From: Acidimicrobiales bacterium
Lineage (GTDB): Bacteria; Actinomycetota; Acidimicrobiia; Acidimicrobiales; AC-14
Direction of reading: 5' to 3'
DNA: 32,933 nt
NCBI GenBank assembly: GCA_025463925.1
Contig: JAODBK010000050.1
Coordinates: 1 to 32,933, forward strand
The notes beneath the pieces are model-generated. The model was given only the letters and a program-made list of their open reading frames with translations. It was not told the origin of the DNA and made no database searches. Below, in pieces: positions 23,047 to 32,933 of this stretch. A program made the position numbers and the translations under genes. Numbering within the stretch: position 1 is the stretch's first letter; each line of letters starts with the position of its first letter.

Positions 23047-23273
23047 CAGGCACCTCTTTCAGGCACGGGGTCCACGCCATGGCGGCCGAACGGATGGCAG
23101 CGCGCGACGCGCCGGACCGCGAGCCAGGTACCCCGGCCGGCGCCGAAGCGCTCGATCGCTTCGAGGGCATAGGTGGAACACGACGGGAAGAACCGGCACG
23201 GCGACGGCCGGCCGGCGAACAGGCGCTGGTAGCCCCGGATCGCGGCGATCTCGGCGCGGGCGGCGCGGCTCAC
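23046..23273 (-). CDS. yidD: YidD membrane protein insertion efficiency factor
   Basis: The 75-residue product has the YidD signature [20 protein letters not shown] followed by [15 protein letters not shown] and [18 protein letters not shown]. The three conserved cysteines are present (in CRFFPSC and RCHPF). YidD is a small membrane-associated protein that helps YidC-dependent insertion. GTG 23273 overlaps the rnpA stop (GTGA), and its stop overlaps the yidC ATG, so translation of rnpA, yidD and yidC is coupled. Length is normal. Confidence 0.95.
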   Translation of the reverse strand: MSRAARAEIAAIRGYQRLFAGRPSPCRFFPSCSTYALEAIERFGAGRGTWLAVRRVARCHPFGRHGVDPVPERGA

Positions 23274-23779
23274 CGACGGGGGGCGGGCCGCAGCCCGGGC
23301 GCTTGGCCCACGAGGTCGAACACGGTTGTTCTCAGCTCTCTGAATGACATGGTGGTCGCCGCCGGCCCGGCGCCGATGAGCCAGGCGCCGGGTGCGAGCC
23401 GCGGTCGGACCTCGGCCACGATCGCCCGCAGTTGGCGACGGAGCCGGTTCCGGACGACCGCACTTCCGACGGCCCGCCCGACCGCGTAGGCGACTCGCGG
23501 AGGTCGGTCGACGTCGCCGGGCAGGAACGTTACCGCCAACGCGCCGCTCCGAACCCGCGTGCCGTCACGGCGAAGCGCGGCGAAGGTGGCCTGGTCGCGG
23601 ATCCGCCAAACGGCCGTGCTCGACGGGACTTGGCTCAGTCCGACGCCGAGAGGCGGTGACGACCCTTGGCCCGACGGGCGCGCAGGATCGCCCGGCCGGC
23701 CCGGGTCGACATGCGGTGACGGAACCCGTGGCGCTTGGCGCGCTTGCGGTTGTTCGGCTGATACGTGCGCTTCACTCAT
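23270..23779 (-). CDS. rnpA: Ribonuclease P protein component, extended, encompassing rpmH
   Basis: RnpA is the protein subunit of RNase P, which trims tRNA 5' ends. The core (about residues 55-169 of this model) has [40 protein letters not shown] and [16 protein letters not shown]; the RNR motif in VVRNRLRR is diagnostic. In frame there is no ATG, GTG or TTG between the core and ATG 23779, which lies 4 nt before the rpmH GTG and 2 nt after AGGAGG. From 23779 the protein is 169 residues with a Pro/Arg-rich N-terminal extension translated from the same DNA as rpmH in another frame. This is the arrangement described in Thermus. The alternative is a CTG start at 23638, overlapping the rpmH stop as CTGA, giving 122 residues, the usual size. 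I cannot decide between them from sequence. Confidence 0.85.
   Translation of the reverse strand: MSEAHVSAEQPQARQAPRVPSPHVDPGRPGDPARPSGQGSSPPLGVGLSQVPSSTAVWRIRDQATFAALRRDGTRVRSGALAVTFLPGDVDRPPRVAYAVGRAVGSAVVRNRLRRQLRAIVAEVRPRLAPGAWLIGAGPAATTMSFRELRTTVFDLVGQAPGLRPAPRR
23635..23775 (-). CDS. rpmH: 50S ribosomal protein L34
   Basis: The 46-residue, strongly basic product reads [20 protein letters not shown] after the initiator, then [20 protein letters not shown], a textbook L34. L34 is part of the large ribosomal subunit. GTG 23775 has AGGAGG (23782-23787) with a 6-nt spacer. The whole gene lies within the open rnpA frame, and the ATG of that frame is only 4 nt upstream. Transcription is leftward from the TTGAGC-TAGCCT promoter, divergent from dnaA, the standard ori arrangement. 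Confidence 0.97.
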   Translation of the reverse strand: MKRTYQPNNRKRAKRHGFRHRMSTRAGRAILRARRAKGRHRLSASD

Positions 23780-23781
23780 GG

Positions 23782-23787
23782 CCTCCT
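23782..23787 (-). promoter_or_regulatory. Shared Shine-Dalgarno AGGAGG for rpmH and extended rnpA
   Basis: AGGAGG on the minus strand is 6 nt from the rpmH GTG (good spacing) and 2 nt from ATG 23779 of the rnpA frame (short). If both are used, the ribosome must choose between two frames at one site, favouring L34. Confidence 0.7.
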
Positions 23788-23834
23788 GCGAGCGGCGCGC
23801 GAGCATGACACGGCAAGGCCGCGCCGCGGGGAGG

Positions 23835-23863
23835 AGGCTAGACGCGTCGGCGCCGATGCTCAA
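23835..23863 (-). promoter_or_regulatory. rpmH promoter, TTGAGC-N17-TAGCCT
   Basis: On the minus strand the -35 TTGAGC (23863-23858) and -10 TAGCCT (23840-23835) have ideal 17-bp spacing. The leader to rpmH would be about 55 nt. It drives the leftward chain rpmH/rnpA-yidD-yidC-jag-rsmG. Confidence 0.6.
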
Positions 23864-23879
23864 CCTCCCAATCGACCCC

Positions 23880-23908
23880 TTGCCCGGCCCGGGAGGCGGG
23901 TCTACGGT
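23880..23908 (+). promoter_or_regulatory. dnaA promoter, TTGCCC-N17-TACGGT
   Basis: A -35 TTGCCC (23880-23885) and a -10 TACGGT (23903-23908) are separated by 17 bp. The leader to the dnaA start would be about 150 nt and includes DnaA boxes near 24012-24043, consistent with autoregulation by DnaA. Confidence 0.5.
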
Positions 23909-24011
23909 GCCACATCCCCTCACGGACGACGTGTTCACGGGGGCGCGACCTCCCGACTTCCCCGGGCCGCCGTTACATCTCCGCGTCGTCGGGCTCGCCT
24001 CGTCGGCTCGG

Positions 24012-24043
24012 TTATCCACAGTTGTGGACGGGATTGTGGATCG
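24012..24043. promoter_or_regulatory. DnaA boxes upstream of dnaA
   Basis: A perfect DnaA box TTATCCACA occupies 24012-24020. Two weaker inverse boxes follow, TGTGGACGG at 24023-24031 and TGTGGATCG at 24035-24043 (7 of 9 each). They sit 19-50 bp before the dnaA start codon and could serve autoregulation or be part of the origin. Confidence 0.75.
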
Positions 24044-24061
24044 ACTGAGAGGAAGGACCTG

Positions 24062-25462
24062 GTGGGGCTGGTGGTGAGTGCAGACCACCTGTGGACAACC
24101 TGCTCGGACACCCTGCGCGGGCGTTTGAGTGAGGCCACGTGGAAGACCTGGTTCGAGGCGGCGACGCCCCGCGACCTCGACGGCGACCGCCTGGTGCTCG
24201 CAGTGCCGAGCTCTCTGGTGAAGGATCGCATCGAGGCCCGGTACGCCGACGTGGTGCGCGATGCGCTAGCCGAGGCCGGCCATCCCCACGTGCGCGTCGT
24301 CTTCGAGGTCGCCCCGGACAGACAGGTCGAATCCGTCCACAGTCCGCCCCCAGATGGCGAATTCCGTGAAGCGCCAATGGCCACGCCGCCGGCACCTGCC
24401 CCGCTGTCCGCCGGTGAGTGGCGCCACGCCGACGACCTGCCATTGAACCCGCGTTACACCTTCGAGGACTTCGTCATCGGTGCGTCGAACCGGTTCGCCC
24501 ACGCCGCCGCGCTGTCCGTCGCCGAGACGCCCGCTCGCTCGTACAACCCGCTGTTCATCTATGGCGGATCGGGCCTGGGCAAGACGCATCTGCTGCATGC
24601 GATCGCCCACTATGTCCGCCAGAACTACCCGACGCTCCACGTCCGGTACGTCTCGACGGAGACCTTCCTCAACGAGTTCGTCGACGCCATCCGGGCCAAC
24701 GCGACGACCGCCTTCAAGCGCCGCTATCGAGAATGCGACGTGCTCCTGGTCGATGACGTGCAGTTCATCGAGAACAAGGAGCGGTTCCAGGAGGAGTTCT
24801 TCCACACGTTCAACTCGCTCCACGGCGCCGGCCGGCAGATCGTGATCTCCTCGGACCGCCCGCCGCGGGCCATTGCCACCCTCGAGGATCGCCTGCGCAA
24901 CCGGTTCGAGTGGGGCCTCATCACCGACGTTCAACCTCCTGAGCTCGAGACGCGCCTCGCCATCCTGCGCAAGAAGGCCGAGGGGGAGCGCACCAACGTC
25001 CCCGACGAGGTGCTCGGCTACATCGCGACCCACGTCACCGACAACATCCGCGAGCTCGAGGGCGCGCTCATCCGGGTCTCTGCGTATGCCAGCCTCAACC
25101 GCGAGACGGTCGACCTGGCCATGGCCGAGCGGGTGCTGGGCGACCTCGTCCGCAGCGACGAACCCCGCCAGATCACGCCCGGGGTGATCCTCGACGCCAC
25201 CGCCAAGACGTTCGGGTTCACCGTCGACGAGCTGTGCAGCCACAGCCGCAGCCGGCCCCTGGTCACCGCCCGCCAGATCAGCATGTACGTCTTCCGTGAG
25301 CTGACCGACTTCAGCTATCCCGCCATCGCCCGGGAGTTCGGCGGTCGCGATCACACCACGGTGATCCATGCCGTCGAGAAGATCTCCACGCTGATGAAGG
25401 AGCGCCGCGCGATCTTCGACCAGGTCACCGAGCTCCTGAACACCATCAAGAGCGGTGGATAA
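24062..25462 (+). CDS. dnaA: Chromosomal replication initiator DnaA
   Basis: DnaA binds DnaA boxes at oriC, forms an ATP-dependent filament and melts the origin. The 466-residue protein has domain I ([20 protein letters not shown]), a short Pro-rich domain II (about 95-120), and AAA+ domain III starting at [20 protein letters not shown] with Walker A GGSGLGKT (about 168-175), Walker B LLVDDVQF and sensor [14 protein letters not shown]. Domain IV has the DNA-binding signature [16 protein letters not shown]. Among GTG candidates, 24062 is chosen because GGAAGG ends 5 nt upstream; 24071 and 24074 are possible and would shorten it by 3-4 residues. A perfect DnaA box lies inside the first codons, and the stop codon is part of another box. 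Confidence 0.97.
   Translation: MGLVVSADHLWTTCSDTLRGRLSEATWKTWFEAATPRDLDGDRLVLAVPSSLVKDRIEARYADVVRDALAEAGHPHVRVVFEVAPDRQVESVHSPPPDGEFREAPMATPPAPAPLSAGEWRHADDLPLNPRYTFEDFVIGASNRFAHAAALSVAETPARSYNPLFIYGGSGLGKTHLLHAIAHYVRQNYPTLHVRYVSTETFLNEFVDAIRANATTAFKRRYRECDVLLVDDVQFIENKERFQEEFFHTFNSLHGAGRQIVISSDRPPRAIATLEDRLRNRFEWGLITDVQPPELETRLAILRKKAEGERTNVPDEVLGYIATHVTDNIRELEGALIRVSAYASLNRETVDLAMAERVLGDLVRSDEPRQITPGVILDATAKTFGFTVDELCSHSRSRPLVTARQISMYVFRELTDFSYPAIAREFGGRDHTTVIHAVEKISTLMKERRAIFDQVTELLNTIKSGG
24090..24098. promoter_or_regulatory. Perfect DnaA box inside the dnaA coding start
   Basis: TGTGGACAA, the exact complement of TTGTCCACA, encodes part of the LWTT segment at residues 10-13 of DnaA. 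Together with 24012-24020 it brackets the dnaA start codon. Confidence 0.65.
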
Positions 25463-25680
25463 CCCTGTGGACATGTGCGTCCAACCAGTGGACATCTTCA
25501 TGGTTGCCCACATGGCATCCGTTCGTTGGTCCTGGGCCTGTGGGAGCCTGGGTACGGCGGTGGGACGGTGAAAGCGCCGCTGACCTGCGCCGATGTCGTG
25601 TCGTCCACAATCCCCAGGCCTTATTGCTATTTCTGGAACATCCTCTCTTTGAAGAACCAACAAAAGCGCGAGGTTGAGCT
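25454..25680. other. oriC: Probable oriC core: DnaA-box cluster and AT-rich stretch between dnaA and dnaN
   Basis: Five DnaA-box-like 9-mers lie here: 25454-25462 (GGTGGATAA, overlapping the dnaA stop), 25466-25474 (TGTGGACAT), 25487-25495 (AGTGGACAT), 25504-25512 (TTGCCCACA) and 25601-25609 (TCGTCCACA). The third matches 7 of 9 and the others 8 of 9. Bases 25617-25670 are unusually AT-rich for this DNA (TTATTGCTATTT, TCTTTGAAGAA) and are the candidate unwinding element. Position between dnaA and dnaN matches the origin of mycobacteria and streptomycetes. No perfect box is in the gap, so the origin may extend to the boxes around the dnaA start. Confidence 0.75.
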
Positions 25681-26778
25681 GTGAAGTTCCGTTCCGAGCG
25701 AGACGCCCTCCTCGACGCCTTGGGCATTGCCGCCCGAGCGGCGACGACCCGGGGTGGTGCACCGCAGGCGCTTTCCGGTGTGCGGGCCGAGGTCGTCGGG
25801 GACACCCTCCATCTCGCCGGCAGCGACCTCGATCTCACGGTGCAGGTCGAGTTGCCGGTGTCGGCCACCGAGCCCGGAGTCGCGGTCATCCCGGCCAAGC
25901 TGGCCACCGACATCGTTCGGGCCCTGGAGCCGGGGGCGGTGTCGGTCGAGGTCGACGAAGGGGAGGCTCGCATCGCCGCCGGCCGGTCGCAGTTCGCGGT
26001 GCGGCTCCTGGCATCCGAGGAGTTCGTGAAGCTGCGGGACCCGGCGCCGGACGCGGTGACGTTGGCCGCGGCGGACTTCGCCGACGCGCTGCGCCAGGTG
26101 GTGCCGGCAGTCAGTCACGACGAGGCCACCCGGCCGATCCTCACCGGCGTGTTGATGGCCGCCGAGCCTGGTGGGTTGCGGTTGGTGGCCACCGACTCCT
26201 ACCGCCTGGCCGTTCGTGACCTTCCGGGCCAGACCGTGCTGCGCGAGGGGCAGAAGGTGCTGGTCCCGGGCCGGGCACTCGGGGAGCTGGCGCGGGTGCT
26301 GGCCAATGCCGAGACGGTGACGCTTCGGCTCGATCCCGAGCAGGCGACGTTCGAAGTCGGCACGACGCGTGTGTCGACCCGACTGATCGAGGGCGAGTTC
26401 CCGAACTACCGCCAGCTGATCCCGGCGAGCTACCCGAACAAGCTGACGGTTGGGCGTGAGCCGCTGCTGGCGGCCGTCCGCCGCGTGCGGCTGCTCGCGC
26501 GGGAGAACACACCGGTGCGGTTGAACCTCCGGCCCGACGGGCTCGAGCTCACCGCGATCGATCCGGAGCACGGCCAGGCTCGGGAGGACCTCGACGCGAA
26601 GTACGAGGGCGCCGAGATGGTCGTGGCGTTCAATCCGCAGTACCTGATCGACGGTGTCGAGGCGGCCACCGGCGTCGAGGTGACACTCGAGACGCTCGAC
26701 GCCCTCAAGCCGGCGACGCTGCGCTCCACCGAGGCTCCCGATTACCTCTACCTGCTGATGCCGGTGCGGGTGAGTTGA
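25681..26778 (+). CDS. dnaN: DNA polymerase III beta sliding clamp
   Basis: The ring-shaped clamp tethers DNA polymerase to DNA. The 365-residue protein has the three-domain layout: MKFRSERDALLDALGIAARA at the start, DEATRPILTGVLMAAEPGGL with RLVATDSYRLAVRD in domain 2, IEGEFPNYRQLIPASYPNKL at the domain 2-3 junction, and the C-terminal YLLMPVRVS, whose MPVR is the conserved end of the protein-binding pocket. GTG 25681 is preceded by a weak GAGG. It follows the oriC region and lies 10 nt before recF. Confidence 0.97.
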   Translation: MKFRSERDALLDALGIAARAATTRGGAPQALSGVRAEVVGDTLHLAGSDLDLTVQVELPVSATEPGVAVIPAKLATDIVRALEPGAVSVEVDEGEARIAAGRSQFAVRLLASEEFVKLRDPAPDAVTLAAADFADALRQVVPAVSHDEATRPILTGVLMAAEPGGLRLVATDSYRLAVRDLPGQTVLREGQKVLVPGRALGELARVLANAETVTLRLDPEQATFEVGTTRVSTRLIEGEFPNYRQLIPASYPNKLTVGREPLLAAVRRVRLLARENTPVRLNLRPDGLELTAIDPEHGQAREDLDAKYEGAEMVVAFNPQYLIDGVEAATGVEVTLETLDALKPATLRSTEAPDYLYLLMPVRVS

Positions 26779-26788
26779 GCGGGCCGAG

Positions 26789-27862
26789 GTGCGCGTCGCG
26801 CGACTCTGGCTGACCGACTTCCGGAACTACACCTCGGTCGAGGCCGAGCTGGCGGCGGGCCTCACCGTCGTCGTCGGTCGGAACGGCGAGGGGAAGACGA
26901 GCCTGCTGGAAGGCATCGGGTACCTCGCGACGCTGTCGTCGTTCCGCGGCGTCCCCAATGAGGCCCTCGTGCGTTCGGGCGCGCCGCGCGCCGTCGTCCG
27001 GGCCGAGGGCGAGCGAGAGTCGCGCTCGCTGATCGTCGAGGCCGAGATCCCGACCAGCGGACGGGGGCGGGTGCTCGTGAACCATCAACCGCTGCGCCGA
27101 TCACGCGACCTGCTCGGCGCGCTGCGGATCACCGTGTTCTCCCCGGACGACCTCGAGCTCGTCAAGGGCGGCCCGGCCGGACGGCGGCGGTACCTCGACG
27201 ACGTGCTGGTTTCGCTGCACCCGAAGCACGACGCGCTGCGCGTCGACGTCGAGCGGGTCCTCCGCCAACGAACGACGCTGCTGCGCCAGTCCGGAGGTCG
27301 GCTCACCGCCGAGATCGCGACCACGCTCGATGTGTGGGACGCGCAATTGGTGGAGCACGGCGAGGCACTCGTCGCGGCCCGTCTCGAATTGTTGCAGCGA
27401 CTCGAGCCCGAGCTGACCAAGGCGTACGCCGGGTTGGCCGGTGGTGGTCAGGTGTCGGCTCGGTACGAGGCCTCGTGGCCGATGGACGGCGGGTTGGCCG
27501 CGGCGTTGGCTGCGAGCCGGGCCAACGACCTGCGCCGCGGGGTGACCCTCGTGGGCCCGCACCGTGACGAGGTCGCCCTGGGGATCGACGGGCTGCCGGC
27601 GCGGACGCACGCGTCGCAGGGCGAGCAGCGCTCGCTCGCGCTGGCGTTGCGATTGGCGGCGCACGCCGTCGTCCGCGAGGTCACCGGGGAGCCGCCGGTG
27701 CTGCTCCTGGATGATGTGTTCTCCGAGCTCGACGCCGGCCGCAGCCACGCGCTCGTCGAACTGCTTCCCAGCGGGCAAGCGGTGCTGACCACCGCCGGAC
27801 CGGTGCCCGAGGGCGCCGAACCGGAGCGGGTGCTGCGGGTCGAGTCGGGGGTGCTGTCATGA
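26789..27862 (+). CDS. recF: RecF recombination/repair ATPase
   Basis: RecF is an SMC-like ATPase that helps load RecA at single-strand gaps through RecOR. The 357-residue protein begins LWLTDFRNYTSVEAEL with Walker A GRNGEGKT (30-37), continues with FSPDDLELVKGGPAGRRRYL, and ends with the ABC signature HASQGEQRSLALALRLA and Walker B VLLLDDVFSELDAGR. All RecF landmarks are present and the length is normal. GTG 26789 is 10 nt after dnaN, and the stop overlaps the next ATG (ATGA), so the dnaN-recF-DciA-like genes form one unit. Confidence 0.96.
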   Translation: MRVARLWLTDFRNYTSVEAELAAGLTVVVGRNGEGKTSLLEGIGYLATLSSFRGVPNEALVRSGAPRAVVRAEGERESRSLIVEAEIPTSGRGRVLVNHQPLRRSRDLLGALRITVFSPDDLELVKGGPAGRRRYLDDVLVSLHPKHDALRVDVERVLRQRTTLLRQSGGRLTAEIATTLDVWDAQLVEHGEALVAARLELLQRLEPELTKAYAGLAGGGQVSARYEASWPMDGGLAAALAASRANDLRRGVTLVGPHRDEVALGIDGLPARTHASQGEQRSLALALRLAAHAVVREVTGEPPVLLLDDVFSELDAGRSHALVELLPSGQAVLTTAGPVPEGAEPERVLRVESGVLS

Positions 27863-28197
27863 CGTGGCGTCCGATCCCCGGCGAGAACCGCGACCGCGAC
27901 CCGCGTCCGGTGGGGGAGTCGCTCGACCGGTTGACGCGTTCGTTCGGCGGTCCGTCGGCGGCCGCGCTGTCGACGATCTTCGCGGCGTGGGCCGACGTCG
28001 TCGGCCCGGCCATCGCCGAGCACGCGCGGCCGCTGTCGCTGCGCGGGACCACCCTCGTGGTGGGTGTCGCCGACCCGATGTGGCGCACCCAGTTGACCTA
28101 CCTCGGTGCCGACCTCCAGCAGCGCCTCGGCGAGGCCATCGGCGCCGGCGTGGTGGAGCGGATCGAGGTGCGCGTGAGGCCTGCGAAAGAGGCCTGA
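27859..28197 (+). CDS. DUF721 (DciA-like) protein
   Basis: The 112-residue product has the DUF721 core: SLDRLTRSFGGPSAAALSTI with FAAWADVVGPAIAEHARPLS, then the KH-like strand LRGTTLVVGVADPMWRTQL and helix TYLGADLQQRL, and a final strand ERIEVRVRP. DciA proteins load or recruit the replicative helicase DnaB in bacteria that lack DnaC/DnaI; the mycobacterial homologue (Rv0004) lies in the same place between recF and gyrB. The start overlaps the recF stop by 4 nt. Whether it acts as a helicase loader here is inferred from the family. Confidence 0.9.
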   Translation: MTWRPIPGENRDRDPRPVGESLDRLTRSFGGPSAAALSTIFAAWADVVGPAIAEHARPLSLRGTTLVVGVADPMWRTQLTYLGADLQQRLGEAIGAGVVERIEVRVRPAKEA

Positions 28198-28221
28198 GAA
28201 CGTCGTTTGCGTCACGGTCGT

Positions 28222-30294
<2,073 letters not shown>

Positions 30295-30303
30295 GTAGCT
30301 GCA

Positions 30304-32748
30304 ATGAGTGACACACCGCTGGAATTCGGGTCGGTCGAGCCCATCGAGCTCCAGGAGGAGATGGAGCGCTCCTTCCTGGACTACGCGATGTCCGTCATCG
30401 TGTCTCGGGCGCTGCCCGACGCGCGCGACGGGCTCAAGCCGGTGCACCGCCGGATCCTTTGGGACATGTTCGAACAGGGCTTCCGGCCCGACCGACCGTT
30501 CGTGAAGTGCGCGCGTGTCACCGGCGACACCATGGCGAAGTACCACCCGCACGGAAACTCCGCGATCTACGACGCCCTGGTCCGCATGGCTCAGCCGTTC
30601 AGCCTGCGTCACCCGCTCATCGACTTCCACGGCAACTACGGATCGCCCGACTTCGACGCCGCGGCCGAGCGGTACACCGAGTGCCGGCTGGCCCAGCTGG
30701 CCATGCAGATGCTGCTCGACATCGACGAGGACACCGTCGACTTCGTCGACAACTACTCGGGCGAGTTCACCGAGCCGTCGGCGCTGCCGTCGCGCTTCCC
30801 GAACCTGCTCATCAACGGCAGCCAGGGCATCGCGGTCGGCATGGCCACCAACATCCCGCCGCACAATCTCGGCGAGGTCATCGACGCCACGCTCCACTTG
30901 ATCGACAATCCCGCCGCCACCCCGGACGACCTCATGCAGTTCGTCAAGGGCCCGGACTTCCCGACGGGGGGCTACATCCTCGGTCGGGCCGGCATCATGG
31001 ACGCCTATCGCACCGGCCGGGGTTCGATCCGCATGCGAGCCAAGGCCGAGATCGTCGAGGGCAAGGCCGGCGCGGTGCAGATCGTGGTCAGCGAGCTGCC
31101 GTACCAGACGAGCGTCAACTCGATCGCGTCGAAGATCGCCGATCTCGTCGACAGCCGGCAGCTCGACGGCATCCGGGAAGTCACCGATCTCTCGTCCGGT
31201 GACGACACCAAGCTGGTCATCCTGCTCAAGCGCGACGCGGTGGCCAACGTCGTGCTGAACAACCTCTACAAGCACACGCCGCTGCAGACCAGCTTCGGCG
31301 TGAACATGGTCGCGTTGGTCGACGGCGTGCCCCGCACGCTCAACCTGGCGGCGGCACTCACCGCGTACGTCGAGCACCAGCGCGACGTCATCACCCGCCG
31401 AAGCGAGTTCCGGCTCAGGAAGGCGCAGAAGCGGGCCCACATCGTCGAAGGCCTCATCAAGGCCCTCGACATGATCGACCGGATCATCGCCCTGATCCGC
31501 GGCTCCGACGACCGCGCCGCGGCCCGCACCGGTTTGATGGGCGAGGGGTTCGCGTTCAGCGAGGAGCAGGCCGAGCACATCCTCGACATGCGGCTGGTGG
31601 CACTCACCCGTCTGGCGCGGACCGACCTCGACGAGGAGATGGCGAAGCTGCGCGCGACCATCACCGAGCTCGAGAACATCCTCGCCAACCCGTCCGTGCG
31701 CGACGCCGTGATCAAGAGCGAGATCACCGAGGTGCGCGACAAGTACATCGCGCCGCGTCGCGCGCAGATCACCTTCGATCCGGGCGACATGGACATCGAG
31801 GACCTGATCGCCGACGAAGAGCTGATCATGACGATGACCAAGGCCGGGTACGTGAAGACGGTCGTGGCCACCGCGTTCCGGACGCAGGGACGAGGCGGCC
31901 GCGGTGTCGCGGGCGCCAAGCTGAAGGAAGAAGACCTCGTCACCCACATCATCTCGACGACTGCGCACGCGTACCTGCTGTTCTTCTCGAATCGCGGCAA
32001 GGTGTACCGGCTCAAGGCCCACGAGATCCCGATGAAGGAACGCACCGCGCGGGGCACCGCGATCGTGAACCTCCTGCCGCTGCAGCCCGGCGAGCGCATC
32101 CAGGCCGTCATCGACACCCGCGACTACGAGACGTCACGGTTCTTGTTCTTCGCCACTCGGTCGGGCCAGGTGAAGAAGACCCGTTTCACCGAGTACGACT
32201 CGTCGCTCCGGGGCGGCTTGATCGCCGTCAACCTCAAGCCGGGCGACGAGCTGGTGAAGGTGATCCAGACGAGCGGCGACGACGACATCTTCATGGTCAC
32301 CCGCAACGGGACGACGATCCGGTTCAACGAGAACGACGTCCGACCGATGGGCCGCTCGACCGCCGGCGTGCGCGGCATGAAGATGAAGCAGGGGGATGAG
32401 GTCGTCTCGTGCGACGTCGCCCGCGACGAGGTCGCGATCCTGATCGTCACCGACGCCGGCTACGGCAAGCGGACGCAGCTCGACCGGTTCAACCGCCAGA
32501 CGCGGGGCGGGCAGGGCGTCCGCGGCATCAAGCTCACCGCCAAGAAGGGCTACGTCGTGTCGGCGTTCATGGTCGGCCTGGACGACGAGATCTTCCTGAT
32601 CTCGTCGGGTGGCGTCACCATTCGCACCGCCGTGCGCGACATCTCCTCGCAAGGCCGAGACGCCACTGGCGTCCGGGTCATGAACCTCGACGCCGGCCAG
32701 TCCGTTGCCTCGGTTGCGCCGGTGCTCGCGGCTGACGAGACCGAGTAG
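30304..32748 (+). CDS. gyrA: DNA gyrase subunit A
   Basis: GyrA cleaves and religates DNA in the gyrase heterotetramer. The 814-residue protein has the winged-helix CAP region ([20 protein letters not shown] and [13 protein letters not shown]), the QRDR with [20 protein letters not shown], the catalytic Tyr124 in [30 protein letters not shown], and a β-pinwheel C-terminal domain (about 505-800) with the GyrA box QGRGGRG, which distinguishes gyrase from topoisomerase IV. The QRDR has Asn85 in place of the usual Asp (E. coli D82), while Ser86 and Asp90 (E. coli S83, D87) are normal. The segment around the Tyr ([20 protein letters not shown]) is slightly shorter than in E. coli. ATG 30304 lies 9 nt after gyrB. 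Confidence 0.97.
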   Translation: MSDTPLEFGSVEPIELQEEMERSFLDYAMSVIVSRALPDARDGLKPVHRRILWDMFEQGFRPDRPFVKCARVTGDTMAKYHPHGNSAIYDALVRMAQPFSLRHPLIDFHGNYGSPDFDAAAERYTECRLAQLAMQMLLDIDEDTVDFVDNYSGEFTEPSALPSRFPNLLINGSQGIAVGMATNIPPHNLGEVIDATLHLIDNPAATPDDLMQFVKGPDFPTGGYILGRAGIMDAYRTGRGSIRMRAKAEIVEGKAGAVQIVVSELPYQTSVNSIASKIADLVDSRQLDGIREVTDLSSGDDTKLVILLKRDAVANVVLNNLYKHTPLQTSFGVNMVALVDGVPRTLNLAAALTAYVEHQRDVITRRSEFRLRKAQKRAHIVEGLIKALDMIDRIIALIRGSDDRAAARTGLMGEGFAFSEEQAEHILDMRLVALTRLARTDLDEEMAKLRATITELENILANPSVRDAVIKSEITEVRDKYIAPRRAQITFDPGDMDIEDLIADEELIMTMTKAGYVKTVVATAFRTQGRGGRGVAGAKLKEEDLVTHIISTTAHAYLLFFSNRGKVYRLKAHEIPMKERTARGTAIVNLLPLQPGERIQAVIDTRDYETSRFLFFATRSGQVKKTRFTEYDSSLRGGLIAVNLKPGDELVKVIQTSGDDDIFMVTRNGTTIRFNENDVRPMGRSTAGVRGMKMKQGDEVVSCDVARDEVAILIVTDAGYGKRTQLDRFNRQTRGGQGVRGIKLTAKKGYVVSAFMVGLDDEIFLISSGGVTIRTAVRDISSQGRDATGVRVMNLDAGQSVASVAPVLAADETE

Positions 32749-32807
32749 CTCGGCGGCATTCGCTTCCCCTTCACGACGCGTGGGTTTGACGCGCTCCTCG
32801 GAGGGAC

Positions 32808-32933
32808 ATGCAACGGAAGGAAGCCGGCTCACTGACCCCGCTGCTCGCGGTGATCGTGCTGGTCGCCGGCGGCGCGGCACTGCTGATCGGGCGCCTGGGC
32901 GGGGCCGCGGTCGCCCGGGCCCGCGCCCGGACT
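32808..32933 (+). CDS. Partial TadE/TadG-like pilus or secreted membrane protein
   Basis: Forty-two codons are visible before the window ends. The peptide starts with a short charged stretch, MQRKEAGSLTP, followed by one hydrophobic helix, LLAVIVLVAGGAALLIGRLG, and an Ala/Arg-rich region, AAVARARART. This is the N-terminal signature of TadE/G-like proteins of Flp pilus or secretion loci, in which a Gly before the hydrophobic stretch marks the prepilin-type or TadG region. ATG 32808 has GGAGGG (32800-32805) just upstream. The 59 bases between gyrA and this start hold nothing else I recognise. Family call is tentative because only the N-terminus is present. Confidence 0.55.
   Translation, partial: MQRKEAGSLTPLLAVIVLVAGGAALLIGRLGGAAVARARART

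Noticed and set aside
23780-24088. Upstream continuation of the rnpA frame to 24088
   Set aside because: It would cover the rpmH promoter and DnaA boxes and encodes low-complexity sequence; the frame is open by composition only.

Overview
This is about 33 kb of a high-GC, actinobacterial-type chromosome centred on the replication origin. The order cca ... murJ, Ser/Thr kinase, ECF sigma, anti-sigma, trxB, trxA, cwlM-like, parB, parA, rsmG, jag, yidC, yidD, rnpA, rpmH | dnaA, dnaN, recF, DciA-like, gyrB, gyrA is the classic ori block and matches the order I know from Mycobacterium. Mycobacterial genes from a nearby locus (ino1, padR, DUF5318) also occur here, left of cca. Several features differ from mycobacteria: murJ and the kinase are separate, a degV gene lies between them, and a pilT-like ATPase and a histone-deacetylase-like hydrolase sit beside cca. 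I infer a deep-branching actinobacterium, possibly class Acidimicrobiia; this was not tested by a search.

Layout. 1-1014: end of a membrane-protein gene and a DUF5318 gene, leftward, then the padR control region. 1039-3502: padR, ino1 and a SAM methyltransferase, rightward. 3592-7086: histone-deacetylase-like gene, pilT-like gene and cca, a leftward operon. 7128-12290: GNAT, DUF6049, murJ and degV, a tightly overlapping rightward operon for cell-wall functions. 12311-15156: receptor kinase, ECF sigma and zinc-finger anti-sigma. 15104-15786: two small membrane proteins read divergently from overlapping promoters. 15799-18190: trxB, trxA and a cwlM-like pseudo-amidase. 18259-23779: leftward chain rpmH/rnpA, yidD, yidC, jag, rsmG, parA, parB, with parS sites at the rsmG-parA junction. 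23780-25680: dnaA flanked by DnaA boxes, with the likely oriC between dnaA and dnaN. 25681-32748: dnaN, recF, DciA-like, gyrB, gyrA. 32808-end: start of a TadE/G-like secreted or membrane protein.

The most unusual points are these. (1) rpmH appears nested out of frame inside an extended rnpA, with start codons 4 nt apart and one shared Shine-Dalgarno, as described in Thermus. (2) The ECF sigma gene has no ATG/GTG/TTG start; an ATC lies at leaderless distance from a -10 hexamer that includes the amber stop of the kinase gene in the same frame. (3) rsmG also lacks a canonical start. (4) Several genes show a TANNNT hexamer 6-8 nt before the start codon, suggesting leaderless transcription, including one divergent pair whose -10 hexamers overlap. 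(5) GyrA and GyrB each carry Asn where quinolone-determining Asp is usual. (6) YidC has a roughly 130-residue extracytoplasmic insertion. (7) padR has a twin-palindrome operator on its predicted transcription start. I saw no mobile element, CRISPR array, rRNA or tRNA. No gene-free stretch exceeds 300 bases; the longest, 23780-24061, holds the rpmH and dnaA promoters and DnaA boxes.
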